From CF-39 sp035651155 (GTDB lineage Bacteria; Chloroflexota; Limnocylindria; P2-11E), in the NCBI GenBank assembly GCA_035651155.1, contig DASRGG010000012.1, positions 32,115-96,114 of the forward strand: a DNA stretch of 64,000 nt, read 5' to 3'. A program made the position numbers and the translations under genes. Positions 1-7,816 of this stretch are shown here, one piece after another. How positions within the stretch are numbered: the stretch's first letter is position 1; every line of letters starts with the position of its first letter. Below the pieces are notes generated by a model, which had not been told where the DNA came from, ran no database searches, and saw only the letters and a list, made by a program, of their open reading frames with translations.

Positions 1-24
1 TTTCTGTTCGGAAGGTCTCATCCC

Positions 25-342
25 TTGTACGCAGTCGTCCGCAGCGGCGGGAAGCAGTACCGAGTCGAAGAGGGCTCGCTCGTGACGGTGGGCAAGCTGG
101 CAGGCGATGCCGGCGACACCATCACGCTCGGCGAGATCCTGTTCGTCGCGGACAACGAGGCCGTCAAGGCGGGCCCGGCCGCGCTCAAGGGAGCCAGGAT
201 CACGGCCGAGATCGTCGGCCACGGCAAGGGCCCGAAGATCGACGTCCTCCGCTACAAGAACAAGACGCGCCAGCGGAAGATGCGCGGCCACCGCCAGGAC
301 GAGACGACCATCCGGATCACGAAGATCGAGGGCCTGAGGTAA
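25..342 (+). CDS. rplU: 50S ribosomal protein L21
   Basis: Ribosomal protein L21 (bL21), a 23S rRNA-binding protein of the large subunit, 105 residues, normal for the family. The N-terminus MYAVVRSGGKQYRV is the family signature, and the basic C-terminal segment (KNKTRQRKMRGHRQ) is the usual rRNA-binding tail. The start is TTG at 25, with a GGAAGG purine run about nine bases upstream; no other start leaves the signature intact. It is the first gene of the rplU-rpmA pair, four bases before rpmA. The window opens only 24 bases upstream, so its promoter is out of view. Confidence 0.97.
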   Translation: MYAVVRSGGKQYRVEEGSLVTVGKLAGDAGDTITLGEILFVADNEAVKAGPAALKGARITAEIVGHGKGPKIDVLRYKNKTRQRKMRGHRQDETTIRITKIEGLR

Positions 343-346
343 GGAC

Positions 347-604
347 ATGGCACATAAGAAAGGTGCGGGCTCTACCCGCAACGGTCGCGATTCCGCCGGG
401 CAGCGCCTCGGCGTGAAGGAGTACGCGGGCGTCCGCGTCGAGGCGGGCACGGTGCTCGTCCGGCAGCGCGGGACGAAGCTGCTCCCCGGCCAGAACGTCG
501 GCGTCGGCAAGGACCACACCCTCTTCGCGCTCGTCGCGGGCGAGGTGCGGTACGGTCCCGCGCGCGACGATCGCCGCCGGGTGTCGGTCATCCCGCAGGC
601 ATGA
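347..604 (+). CDS. rpmA: 50S ribosomal protein L27
   Basis: Ribosomal protein L27 (bL27), 85 residues, whose N-terminal arm reaches towards the peptidyl transferase centre. The sequence begins MAHKKGAGSTRNGRDS and continues QRLGVKEYAG and GxKxxPGxNVGxGKDHTLFAL, all typical. There is no N-terminal extension of the kind removed by Prp protease in Firmicutes, so the mature form is made directly. A purine-rich AGGTAAGGAC precedes the ATG. Cotranscribed with rplU. Confidence 0.98.
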   Translation: MAHKKGAGSTRNGRDSAGQRLGVKEYAGVRVEAGTVLVRQRGTKLLPGQNVGVGKDHTLFALVAGEVRYGPARDDRRRVSVIPQA

Positions 605-694
605 GCTTGAGGCGTGCGACGAGCGATTCACTCGCGAGGAGCGAGTCCGACACCCGAGTGACAACGAGGGCTTGAGAGAGCGCGGGAGCAGACC
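605..694 (+). promoter_or_regulatory. rpmE 5' leader with two mutually exclusive hairpins
   Basis: The 90 bases between rpmA and rpmE hold ACTCGC (630-635) pairing with GCGAGT (641-646) across a 5-base loop. They also hold a competing longer-range pairing of CACTCG (629-634) with CGAGTG (655-660). Both use the same 5' arm, so only one can form. Structured L31 leaders that feed back on rpmE are known as several separate RNA families in other phyla. This one is proposed by position and structure only. A GGGAG ribosome-binding site lies just before the ATG at 695. Confidence 0.4.
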
Positions 695-934
695 ATGAAA
701 GAGAAGATCCACCCCACGTACGTCCAGGCGAAGGTCCAGTGCGCCTGCGGCAACACGTTCACGACCGGTTCGACGAAGCCCGAGCTGCACGTCGAGGTGT
801 GCGCGAAGTGCCACCCGTTCTTCACGGGCAAGCAGCACCTCCTCGATGTCCAGGGCCGCGTCGATCGCTTCAACAAGCGATACGCGAAGTCCGACGCGGC
901 GTCCGCGACCGCGGAGGCCGCCAAGAGCCGTTAG
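695..934 (+). CDS. rpmE: 50S ribosomal protein L31, zinc-binding (C+) type
   Basis: Ribosomal protein L31 (bL31), 79 residues, on the central protuberance and the intersubunit bridge. It opens MKEKIHPTYVQAKVQCACG. It keeps both cysteine pairs of the zinc-carrying C+ form (CAC near residue 16 and CAKCHPF near residue 37), so it should bind zinc and is not the zinc-independent paralogue. The C-terminal tail is Ala/Ser/Lys-rich. It is separated from rpmA by a 90-base leader that may carry its own control element, and tdk follows after 29 bases. Confidence 0.97.
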   Translation: MKEKIHPTYVQAKVQCACGNTFTTGSTKPELHVEVCAKCHPFFTGKQHLLDVQGRVDRFNKRYAKSDAASATAEAAKSR

Positions 935-963
935 CTGGGCCGCCCGTTCGGCGCGCCCCACGC

Positions 964-1623
964 GTGAGCGGCGTCTCCTCGACCCACGCCGGGTTGGAGG
1001 TGGTCGTCGGCAGCATGTTCAGCGGGAAGAGCGAAGAGCTCATCCGTCGCGTGAAGCGCGCGGTCATCGCCCGCCGCGCGGTGCAGGTCTTCAAGCCCCT
1101 CATCGACGATCGCTACGGCGTCGAGGTCGTGCGCTCGCACGACGGCGATTCGTTCGTGGCGCGCCCGGTGCGTAGCAGCGAGGAGATCCTCGAGCTCGTG
1201 TCGCCGGAGACGACGGTCGTGGGCATCGACGAGGTGCAGTTCTTCGATCCCGCGATCGTCGACGTGGTCCGCGCGCTGGTCGCGAGCGGCCGGCGCGTCA
1301 TCTGCGCCGGGCTCGATCTCGACTTCCGCGGCGAGCCGTTCGGACCGGTGCCGACGCTGCTCGCGCTGGCCGAGCGCGTCGATAAGCTCGAGGCGATCTG
1401 CGTCGTGTGCGGCGAAGCCGCCACGCGCACGCAGCGCATCGTGAACGGCATTCCCGCCTTCTACGACGAGCCGATCATCGTCGTCGGCGCCAAGGAGGCG
1501 TACGAGGCGCGCTGCCGAGCCTGCCACGAAGTACCCAGGCGAGCGAGGAGCGGCGTTGCCGCGACGAGCGAGACCACGAGCCCTCAGCGTGTCTCCCCGC
1601 CGAAGGCGAGAGATCGAGCATGA
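964..1623 (+). CDS. tdk: thymidine kinase
   Basis: ATP-dependent thymidine kinase of the type II (TK1-like) family, which phosphorylates thymidine in nucleotide salvage; 219 residues. The P-loop GSMFSGKS is near residue 17, the Walker-B-like IDEVQFF follows, and the lasso domain has the zinc cysteines CVVC and CRAC. The open frame extends upstream, but the GTG at 964 gives the family N-terminus and follows rpmE closely. The last 25 or so residues are low-complexity (Ser/Pro/Arg). The stop overlaps the next start as ATGA (1620-1623), so translation is coupled. A thyA-folA pair for de novo dTMP synthesis lies at 12.8-14.2 kb. Confidence 0.95.
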   Translation: MSGVSSTHAGLEVVVGSMFSGKSEELIRRVKRAVIARRAVQVFKPLIDDRYGVEVVRSHDGDSFVARPVRSSEEILELVSPETTVVGIDEVQFFDPAIVDVVRALVASGRRVICAGLDLDFRGEPFGPVPTLLALAERVDKLEAICVVCGEAATRTQRIVNGIPAFYDEPIIVVGAKEAYEARCRACHEVPRRARSGVAATSETTSPQRVSPPKARDRA

Positions 1624-2510
1624 CGCCGAAGCCCTCCGCCTACGGCGGCCAGGCGGTCATCGAGGGCGTGATGATCCGCGGCCGCCGCACCATCGCGCTC
1701 GCGTGCCGCCAGCCCGACGGTGGCATCTACCGGTACCGCGAGCCGCTGCGCTCGCCGCTGCTGCGCTCGCGGGTCGCGCGCGCGCCGTTCGTGCGCGGGC
1801 TCGTCGTGCTCTGGGAATCCGTCTCGTACGGGATGCGCATGCTCATGCGCTCGGCCGACGTGCAGATGCCGGCGGAGGCCGCGCCGAGCGGGTCGCGCTC
1901 GCGATCGAGCGCCGTCGCCATGGGCGTCGCGCTCGCCACCGCGCTCGCGGTGTTCATCGGCATCCCCTACGTCGTCACGCAGGCGCTGCGCGGCGCGATC
2001 GCGTCGAGCGTGGTGCTGAACGTCGCCGAGGGCATCGTTCGGCTCGCGCTCTTCCTCGGCTACATCGCCGCGATCTCGTTCCTGCCCGACATCCGCCGCG
2101 TGTTCGCCTACCACGGCGCCGAGCACATGACCATCCACGCGTTCGAGCACGGCGATCCGCTCACGCCCGACCGCATCGCGCCGTACCCCACGGCACATCC
2201 GCGCTGCGGGACGGCGTTCCTGCTGTTCGTGGTGTTCATCTCGATCGTGCTCTTCGCGTTCGTGCCGCGCGTCAACGTCCTCGTCGACGCGTTCACCCGG
2301 CTGGCGCTGGTCGTTCCGGTGGCGTCGACCTCGTACGAGGCGTTGCGGCTCGCCGCCGCGCACGAGGGCAATCCGCTCGTCGCGATCCTCGTCGCGCCCG
2401 GCATCCTGCTCCAGCGCATCACCACGCGCCGACCGGATGCCGGGATGATCGAGGTGGCGGTCGCGTCGCTCGAAGAGGCGATCGCGGGCGACCAGGAGGC
2501 GGCCGCATGA
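1620..2510 (+). CDS. DUF1385 family membrane protein
   Basis: Membrane protein of the DUF1385 family (YqhQ-like), 296 residues, function unknown. It carries the family signatures YGGQAVIEGVMIRG at the N-terminus, YHGAEHMTIHAFE in the middle and HPRCGTAF before the last membrane segments. Hydrophobic stretches around residues 100-120, 135-155, 200-220 and 225-245 predict about four membrane spans. It overlaps tdk by ATGA and prfA by ATGA. A DUF1385 gene directly before prfA is a recurrent arrangement, including in Chloroflexota, and a link to translation is often suspected but not shown. The start ATG at 1620 is fixed by the signature. Confidence 0.9.
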   Translation: MTPKPSAYGGQAVIEGVMIRGRRTIALACRQPDGGIYRYREPLRSPLLRSRVARAPFVRGLVVLWESVSYGMRMLMRSADVQMPAEAAPSGSRSRSSAVAMGVALATALAVFIGIPYVVTQALRGAIASSVVLNVAEGIVRLALFLGYIAAISFLPDIRRVFAYHGAEHMTIHAFEHGDPLTPDRIAPYPTAHPRCGTAFLLFVVFISIVLFAFVPRVNVLVDAFTRLALVVPVASTSYEALRLAAAHEGNPLVAILVAPGILLQRITTRRPDAGMIEVAVASLEEAIAGDQEAAA

Positions 2511-3607
2511 CCGATCTCTTCACGCCGGGCCTGCGCCGCCGTCTCGCGCGGATCGAACAGCGCTACGACGAGCTCGCCCGGCTCATGTCCGATCCCGCCA
2601 CGACGTCCGATCCCAACCGCATCCGCGAGGTGGGGCAGGAGCTCGCGAGCCTCGAGGAGATCGTCGATACGGTGCGGCGGCTCCGCGCCGCCGAGGGCCA
2701 GGTGAAGGAGGTGCGGGAGCTCATCGAGTCCGACGACGGCGATCTCCGCGATCTCGCGCGCGAGGAGCTCGCCACCGCATCGGCGCGCGTCGACGAGCTC
2801 GTCGCGAGGCTTCGCCTGCAGCTCATCCCGCGCGACCCGCTCGACGAGAAGAACGTCATCGTGGAGATCCGCGCGGGCGAGGGCGGCGAGGAGGCGGCGC
2901 TGTTCGCGGCCGACCTCTACCGCATGTACTCGCGCTACGCCGAGCGGCACCGCTGGAAGATCGAGATCCTGTCCCAGAGCGACTCCGAGAAGGGCGGCTT
3001 CAAGGAGATCATCTTTCGCGTCGCGGGGAAGGGCGCGTACAGCAAGCTGAAGTACGAGTCCGGGGTGCACCGCGTGCAGCGCGTGCCCGCGACGGAGGCC
3101 CAGGGCCGCATCCACACCTCGACCGCGACCGTCGCGGTCCTGCCCGAGGCGGAGGAGATGGACGTCGAGATCGACGAGTCCGACCTGAAGATCGACGTGT
3201 ATCGCGCCGGCGGGAAGGGCGGCCAGGGCGTGAACACGACCGATTCCGCCGTCCGCATCACGCATCTCCCCACCGGCATCGTCGTCACCTGCCAGGACGA
3301 ACGATCGCAGCTGAAGAACAAGGCGAAGGCGATGGCGGTGCTCCGCGCGCGCCTCCTCGCGGCCGAGCAGGAGCGCCGCGAGACCGAGCAGGGCGACGCG
3401 CGCCGCGCCCAGATCGGCCGCGGCGAGCGCTCCGAGAAGATGCGCACGTACAATTTCCCGCAGGACCGCATCACCGACAAGCGCGTCGGTCACAACTTCT
3501 CGAACATCGAGCGCCGGATGGACGGCGACATCGACGACATCGTCGAGGAGCTCTCCACCGAGGACGAGGCGGAGCGGCTCGCGCGGCTCGAAGAGGCGGT
3601 GGACTGA
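2507..3607 (+). CDS. prfA: peptide chain release factor 1
   Basis: Class I release factor that reads UAA and UAG, 366 residues. The codon-recognition motif is PAT in RVPATEAQGRIHTS, where RF2 would have SPF, so this is RF1. The peptidyl-tRNA hydrolysis loop GGQ is present in GGKGGQGVNTTDSAVRITH, with Gly after GGQ where many RF1s have His. The C-terminal MRTYNFPQDRITDHR-like segment (here ITDKRVGHNF) is intact. It overlaps the DUF1385 gene by ATGA. It ends in UGA, which needs RF2 for its own termination. The next reading frame opens directly after this stop, in the same frame. Confidence 0.97.
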   Translation: MTDLFTPGLRRRLARIEQRYDELARLMSDPATTSDPNRIREVGQELASLEEIVDTVRRLRAAEGQVKEVRELIESDDGDLRDLAREELATASARVDELVARLRLQLIPRDPLDEKNVIVEIRAGEGGEEAALFAADLYRMYSRYAERHRWKIEILSQSDSEKGGFKEIIFRVAGKGAYSKLKYESGVHRVQRVPATEAQGRIHTSTATVAVLPEAEEMDVEIDESDLKIDVYRAGGKGGQGVNTTDSAVRITHLPTGIVVTCQDERSQLKNKAKAMAVLRARLLAAEQERRETEQGDARRAQIGRGERSEKMRTYNFPQDRITDKRVGHNFSNIERRMDGDIDDIVEELSTEDEAERLARLEEAVD

Positions 3608-4969
3608 CATGGACCGGACGCGATCGACCTAGCCATCCGCGGCGGGACCGTCGTCACGGCCGCCGGGAGCGAGCGGACGGATGTCGGCGTCGAAGACGGG
3701 CGCATCGCGCGCGTCGGCCGCGTCCCGCGCGCCGAGCGCGAGGTCGACGCGACCGGGCTCCTGCTCCTTCCCGGCTGCGTCGACCTGCACACGCACCTCG
3801 CGTCGACGCCGGGGTGGACGCCGCTCGACGACTTCGCGCACGGCACGCGCGCCGCGCTCGCGGGCGGCGTGACGACGGTCGTCTCGATGGTCTATCAGGA
3901 GGAGGGATCGCTGCGCCGCGGTATCGAGCGCGGATCGCGCGACGCCGAGCGATCGCACGCCGATTTCGCGTTCCACGCCGTCGTCACCGACCCGAGCGCG
4001 GAGGCCATCGCGGAGCTGCCCGCGCTCGCGCGCGAGGGGCACGCCGGGATCAAGGTGTTCATGGTCACGAAGCGCTTCGTGGAGCGGACGCCGGACTACC
4101 TCGCGCTCTACCGCGCCGCCGCCCGCGCCGGCGCCCTCGTCGCGGTGCACGCCGAGGATCACGTGCTCGTCGAGCGCGCCACCGCCGCGCTGCGTCTCGC
4201 GCGCAGGACGGGCGTCCAGCACTTCCCGGCGAGCCGCCCGGTCGAGGCGGAGGCCGCCGCCGTCCGCTCCGCCGTCGCGCACGCCGCGGAGACCGGCGCC
4301 GCGATCTACCTCACGCATCTGTCGTCCGGCGCCGCGCTCGAGGAGGTCCGCGGCGCGAAGGCGTCGCGCGCCGCGCGCGTCCACGCGGAGACGCGGCCGC
4401 TCTACCTGTATCTCACGCGCGAGCGCTTCGATCGTCCGGATGGCGCGCTCTGGGTGGGGCAGCCGCCGCTCCGCGAGCGGTCGGATGTGTACGCGGTATG
4501 GCGCGCCGTCGCGGACCGGACCGTGGACACCGTCGGGACGGACCACATCCCCTGGACGCGCGCGCAGAAGCTCGAGCCGGGGCTCGCCTTCGACGATATC
4601 CCGCCCGGTGTCGCCAACCTCGAGACGCTGCTCCCGATGCTCTACTCCGAGGGCGTTCGGCGCGAGCGCCTGGGCGTCGAGCGACTCGTGGAGGTGCTCG
4701 CGACGGCGCCCGCGCGGATCGCGGGCCTCGCGTCGAAGGGCGAGATCGCCGTCGGCAAGGACGCCGACCTCGTGCTGTTCGATCCCGCGATGACGCGGAC
4801 CGTGCGCGCGAGGGAGATGCACTCCGCCGCCGACTACGACCCGTATGAGGGTTGGGAGGTCACCGGATGGCCGCGCGCCGTCTACCTCCGGGGCACGCTC
4901 GCGTACGACGGCGAGATACGCATCCGGCCCGGCACCGGTCGCTTCGTTCCCCGCTCGCCGATCGCGTAG
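3608..4969 (+). CDS. cyclic amidohydrolase (hydantoinase/dihydroorotase type), start disrupted
   Basis: Metal-dependent cyclic amidohydrolase of the dihydropyrimidinase/hydantoinase/dihydroorotase group, about 453 residues. The metal site VDLHTHL is followed by VHAEDHV, YLTHLSSG, VHAETRPLYLYLT and GTDHIPW, and ends with the beta-sandwich segment GKDADLVLFDP. The exact substrate cannot be read off. The frame has no ATG, GTG or TTG before the metal motif. The expected ATG at 3609 is out of frame by one base, and adding one C in GGACCGG (3611-3617) would give M-D-P-D-A-I-D-L-A-I-R-G-G. This is a single-base deletion, a real frameshift or a sequence error. The first in-frame GTG (about 3866) would delete the metal site. 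Confidence 0.75.
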   Translation, partial: HGPDAIDLAIRGGTVVTAAGSERTDVGVEDGRIARVGRVPRAEREVDATGLLLLPGCVDLHTHLASTPGWTPLDDFAHGTRAALAGGVTTVVSMVYQEEGSLRRGIERGSRDAERSHADFAFHAVVTDPSAEAIAELPALAREGHAGIKVFMVTKRFVERTPDYLALYRAAARAGALVAVHAEDHVLVERATAALRLARRTGVQHFPASRPVEAEAAAVRSAVAHAAETGAAIYLTHLSSGAALEEVRGAKASRAARVHAETRPLYLYLTRERFDRPDGALWVGQPPLRERSDVYAVWRAVADRTVDTVGTDHIPWTRAQKLEPGLAFDDIPPGVANLETLLPMLYSEGVRRERLGVERLVEVLATAPARIAGLASKGEIAVGKDADLVLFDPAMTRTVRAREMHSAADYDPYEGWEVTGWPRAVYLRGTLAYDGEIRIRPGTGRFVPRSPIA

Positions 4970-5024
4970 GGAACCCACGCCCGCCCCGGTTGTACGGGGT
5001 TGCGAGGACCGCCGGAGGTGCGCC

Positions 5025-6218
5025 ACGTTTCGTAAGGCCGCGCTGTTCGCCGCGATGTTCACCGCCCCGCTCGCGTTCGGCACGATGGGCCTCGCGGCCG
5101 GGGGCAGCTGCATCCCGCCGGCCGGCACGCCGAGCGAAGGGACCGGGCTCGCGGTCTCGATCAAGGGCTGCCTCTTCGGGCCGGCGATCCTTCACGCGCC
5201 CGTCGGCGGAACGGTCACGTGGACGAACGACGATTTCCTGCCGCACGCGGTGGCCGGGCTCGGGTGGTCGGCGAACGACGACCCGTTTGGCACGTTCTCT
5301 CCCGGCGCGTCCATCCGGCACACCTTCGACGCACCGGGCATCTACACGTACATGTGTCATCTGCACCCGGGCATGAGCGGCATCGTGATCGTGGGCGACG
5401 TGGCCTTCCCGCCCGCGCCGCCGCCGCCCACCCTGTCCGCGCCGGCCGTCGCCGCTCCGCGATCCGTGGTGCCTCCGATCGAGGCGCCGCTTGCGGGCGC
5501 CCTCGTCGCGTTCGCCGCGGTGGGTGGATACGCGCTGGCGAGATGGCCGCGGCGCTGGCGCCTCTCCGGGGCCACGGTCCGGGCCTTTCTCGCGGACCGG
5601 CGTGACGAACCGCGCGGGTACGACCAGACCAGCGAGCTTCCGGTCGGCGACGATGGCGATCGCGGGCCGGACCGGCCCGGTCAGGACCACCCTCGCGAAC
5701 GTCATGCCATGTCGCACGCACGGCCTGCGGCATCGCGGTACCGTTTGGCGATGGATCGGCTGCCGTACGACGACGACACCGCGTTCACCCTCGCCGACGA
5801 CGCGTCGACCGCGGCGCGCATCGCGCGCACCGTGGCCGTGGGCGAGCTCCGAGCCAAGCGTTTCGGCGAGTGGACCGCGGTCGAGGTGCTCGGGCACGTC
5901 GCGGACATGGCCGAGGTCTTCGCCGAGCGCGTGCGGCGCGTCATCGCCGAGGACCGGCCGCGCCTCGCGTCGGTGGACCAGGACAAGATCGCCGCCGAAC
6001 GGCGGAACGACGAGCGCGCCCCGATGGAGCTCTCCAAGCGCATCCAGGCCGCGCATGCCGAGCTCGTCCGGCTCCTCATGGACCGGGCGAACCGCTCTCG
6101 AGTGGGCGTCCACGAGGAGCAGGGCGAGGTGGACGCCGGACACCTCGGCGCCTATCACGCCCGGCACGCGCACGAGCACGTGAGCGATCTCGCGTCAGCC
6201 TTCCCGCCGTCCCGGTAG
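5025..6218 (+). CDS. exported cupredoxin (plastocyanin-like), apparent ACG start, no stop before DinB domain
   Basis: Exported type I copper protein of the plastocyanin/azurin fold. A signal peptide (FRKAALFAAMFTAPLAFGTMGLAAG) is followed by a cupredoxin domain with the copper ligands in PHAVAGLGW (His), and in YTYMCHLHPGM (Cys, His, Met). After a Pro-rich linker comes one membrane anchor (GALVAFAAVGGYALARWP). The best start is ACG at 5025: GGAGG lies at 5014-5018 with ideal spacing, and only this start keeps the charged N-terminus. ATG at 5055 is the first normal start but cuts the signal peptide. The frame runs on without a stop through a low-quality stretch (about 5580-5750) into the DinB domain that ends at 6218, so the true C-terminus is uncertain. 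Confidence 0.65.
   Translation, partial: TFRKAALFAAMFTAPLAFGTMGLAAGGSCIPPAGTPSEGTGLAVSIKGCLFGPAILHAPVGGTVTWTNDDFLPHAVAGLGWSANDDPFGTFSPGASIRHTFDAPGIYTYMCHLHPGMSGIVIVGDVAFPPAPPPPTLSAPAVAAPRSVVPPIEAPLAGALVAFAAVGGYALARWPRRWRLSGATVRAFLADRRDEPRGYDQTSELPVGDDGDRGPDRPGQDHPRERHAMSHARPAASRYRLAMDRLPYDDDTAFTLADDASTAARIARTVAVGELRAKRFGEWTAVEVLGHVADMAEVFAERVRRVIAEDRPRLASVDQDKIAAERRNDERAPMELSKRIQAAHAELVRLLMDRANRSRVGVHEEQGEVDAGHLGAYHARHAHEHVSDLASAFPPSR
5739..5744 (+). promoter_or_regulatory. -10 box of a leaderless promoter for the DinB gene
   Basis: TACCGT lies six bases before the ATG at 5751, the same spacing seen at many other starts in this window. It supports separate transcription of the DinB gene although its frame is open from the cupredoxin. 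Confidence 0.4.
5751..6218 (+). CDS. DinB family protein
   Basis: Four-helix-bundle DinB/YfiT-like protein, 155 residues from the ATG at 5751. Members carry a metal site of three histidines and often act as thiol- or metal-linked transferases, but many have no known role. Histidines fit that pattern: one in EVLGHVADM near residue 45, and two in HARHAHEHV near the C-terminus. The ATG is preceded by a TACCGT box six bases upstream, which favours an independent leaderless gene over a fusion with the cupredoxin. A second DinB domain occurs at 59.8-60.5 kb, fused to a glutaredoxin. Confidence 0.65.
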   Translation: MDRLPYDDDTAFTLADDASTAARIARTVAVGELRAKRFGEWTAVEVLGHVADMAEVFAERVRRVIAEDRPRLASVDQDKIAAERRNDERAPMELSKRIQAAHAELVRLLMDRANRSRVGVHEEQGEVDAGHLGAYHARHAHEHVSDLASAFPPSR

Positions 6219-6264
6219 GCGGCCCCTCGAGCGGAACTCATAGGCGTGGCGTAATACCTACCGC

Positions 6265-7785
6265 ATGGACACCGTCCACGCGCAGGTGATCGCGCCGCTC
6301 TCCCGCGCCGACGCGGAGCGGCTCCTGCCGGAGCTGGCCACGGGCCGCCAGACGTTCGAGCGGCGGGTGCTCCGCGCCAGATGCCTCAAGTATCTCGAGT
6401 CGTTCGACCTTGCCTGGGCCGAGCTGAACGCGGTCCTGCCGCTCGTCAGGGACCCGGTGCTCCGTGCCCGCGTCGCCGTCGATCTGCTGCACCTCTCCTA
6501 TTACCTCGTCCGGCGCGACGACTCGATCCGCTTCAAAGCGATGGCCGAGGCGGACGCCGCCGCCGATCCGCTGATCCTCGCGGAGCTCCATCTCGGCAGC
6601 TCGATCGTGAACACGGCATCGAACGAGATCCGCGAGGCGCTCGCCGACGCGCGTCGCGCCGAGGACGCGCTGGCCGTCGCGGCGCGCGGGCGCGGCCGCG
6701 ATCTCGTGACCACGCGCGTGCAGCGCCAGCTCGCGCACCTCCTGTCCCACGCGGGCGATTACGTCGGCGCGCGCGCCGCGGCCGAGGCGACGGTGCGGCA
6801 TGCCGCGCGACTCAACGACGCCGCCGAAGCGGCATGGGCGACGTACACGGTCGGCTTCGTCGACTGGTTCGCCGGCCGCCTCGACAACGCGGTCGACGCG
6901 TTCACGAAGGCCGAGGCGGAGCTTCGCCAGTACGGCTCGTCGGTCTGGCGTCACACGCTCCTCTGTCTCGCGCGCGCGAAGCTCGAGCGCGGCGAGCTCA
7001 CCGAGGGCGAGCGCCTGGCGCGGCAGAGCGCGACCGGCGCGGAGGAGGACCACGGCCACGTCGCGCTCCTGCGGGGCGAGACCGAAGTGGCCGATCTCAT
7101 CCTGAGCCGCGCGCCGAAAGGCATGCCCGAGGACGAGCAGTTCCGCGACTTCGTGCGCGCGATCGTCGCGGCGCAGAAGGGCGATCCGCGGAAGGGCGTG
7201 CGCATGCTCGAGCAGGCGACGCGCGAGTTCGAATCGCGCGGGATGGATCACTGGGCCATCGGCGCCGCCGTGCACGCGGCGTTCTGGCGCGAGTCGATCG
7301 TCCGTGGTGGCGGCGTCACGCGCGCGATCGCGCTCGTCCGCGACATCGGGACGCGCGGTGGCGAGGGCTTCGCGTACTACCTGCCGGAGGTCGCTGCCTG
7401 GCTGGGCCGCGCCGCAGAGCGCGACGGGCAGGCCCGCGCGCTCGGTCACACGATCCGCGCGCGGGCGGAGGCGGCGGAACGGCGCGCGAAGGCGGACGCG
7501 GGCGAGGGTGCGGGGGCGTCCGCCCTCGACGAGGCGACGTTCGGGCTGCGCGCGATCGGCCTCACCTGGCGCGAGATCGGGATCCTCCGCGAGATGGAGC
7601 AGCTCTCGCGCGAGGGCAAGCGTCTCGACCGCGACGCGCTCGCGGGCCGTCTCGCTTTGTCGCCGAACACGCTGCGCGTGCACCTCACGCGCATCCGCGC
7701 GAAGCTCGACGTGGTCGACAAGCGTGGCGACGAGGTGCTGCTCGAAGCCGCGCTCTCGCGGCGGCCGGGACTCGTCGCGCCCTGA
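6265..7785 (+). CDS. TPR-like regulator with C-terminal LuxR-type HTH
   Basis: Probable transcription regulator, 506 residues. The first 370 or so residues are Ala/Leu/Arg-rich paired helices of the tetratricopeptide kind (for example RAVDLLHLSYYLVRR, AAWATYTVGFVDWFAGRLDNAVDAF). The C-terminus (about 430-490) holds a winged/LuxR-like helix-turn-helix, ALAGRLALSPNTLRVHLTRIRAKL. There is no nucleotide-binding or sensor domain, so it resembles the C-terminal half of MalT/LAL regulators without the ATPase. TAATAC lies seven bases before the ATG, a leaderless promoter. Its target is unknown. It converges on the beta-CASP gene, with a hairpin between them. Confidence 0.7.
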   Translation: MDTVHAQVIAPLSRADAERLLPELATGRQTFERRVLRARCLKYLESFDLAWAELNAVLPLVRDPVLRARVAVDLLHLSYYLVRRDDSIRFKAMAEADAAADPLILAELHLGSSIVNTASNEIREALADARRAEDALAVAARGRGRDLVTTRVQRQLAHLLSHAGDYVGARAAAEATVRHAARLNDAAEAAWATYTVGFVDWFAGRLDNAVDAFTKAEAELRQYGSSVWRHTLLCLARAKLERGELTEGERLARQSATGAEEDHGHVALLRGETEVADLILSRAPKGMPEDEQFRDFVRAIVAAQKGDPRKGVRMLEQATREFESRGMDHWAIGAAVHAAFWRESIVRGGGVTRAIALVRDIGTRGGEGFAYYLPEVAAWLGRAAERDGQARALGHTIRARAEAAERRAKADAGEGAGASALDEATFGLRAIGLTWREIGILREMEQLSREGKRLDRDALAGRLALSPNTLRVHLTRIRAKLDVVDKRGDEVLLEAALSRRPGLVAP

Positions 7786-7814
7786 TCCGCCGAGCGTCAG
7801 GCCGCGGGCGGATC
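7784..7814. terminator. bidirectional hairpin between convergent genes
   Basis: Perfect 8-base inverted repeat GATCCGCC (7784-7791) and GGCGGATC (7807-7814) with a 15-base loop, between the stop of the TPR regulator and the stop of the nuclease gene on the other strand. There is no U-tract, so it may mark an RNA 3' end on both strands more than a classic intrinsic terminator. Confidence 0.45.
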
Positions 7815-7816
7815 GC

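Noticed and set aside
3605..4969. prfA-amidohydrolase fusion by UGA read-through
   Set aside because: The frames do join, but a nearby ATG one base out of frame gives a simpler explanation (indel), and no such fusion is known to me.
1584..5164. Long open frames on the minus strand opposite tdk, DUF1385, prfA and the amidohydrolase (up to 511 codons)
   Set aside because: They are Arg/Ala/His-rich with no domain pattern and lie exactly opposite recognised genes; GC-rich third positions produce such open frames.
5580..6218. Cupredoxin-DinB as one true fusion protein
   Set aside because: The linker at about 5580-5750 looks non-coding and the DinB ATG has its own -10 box at the window's usual spacing; kept as an uncertainty in the entry.
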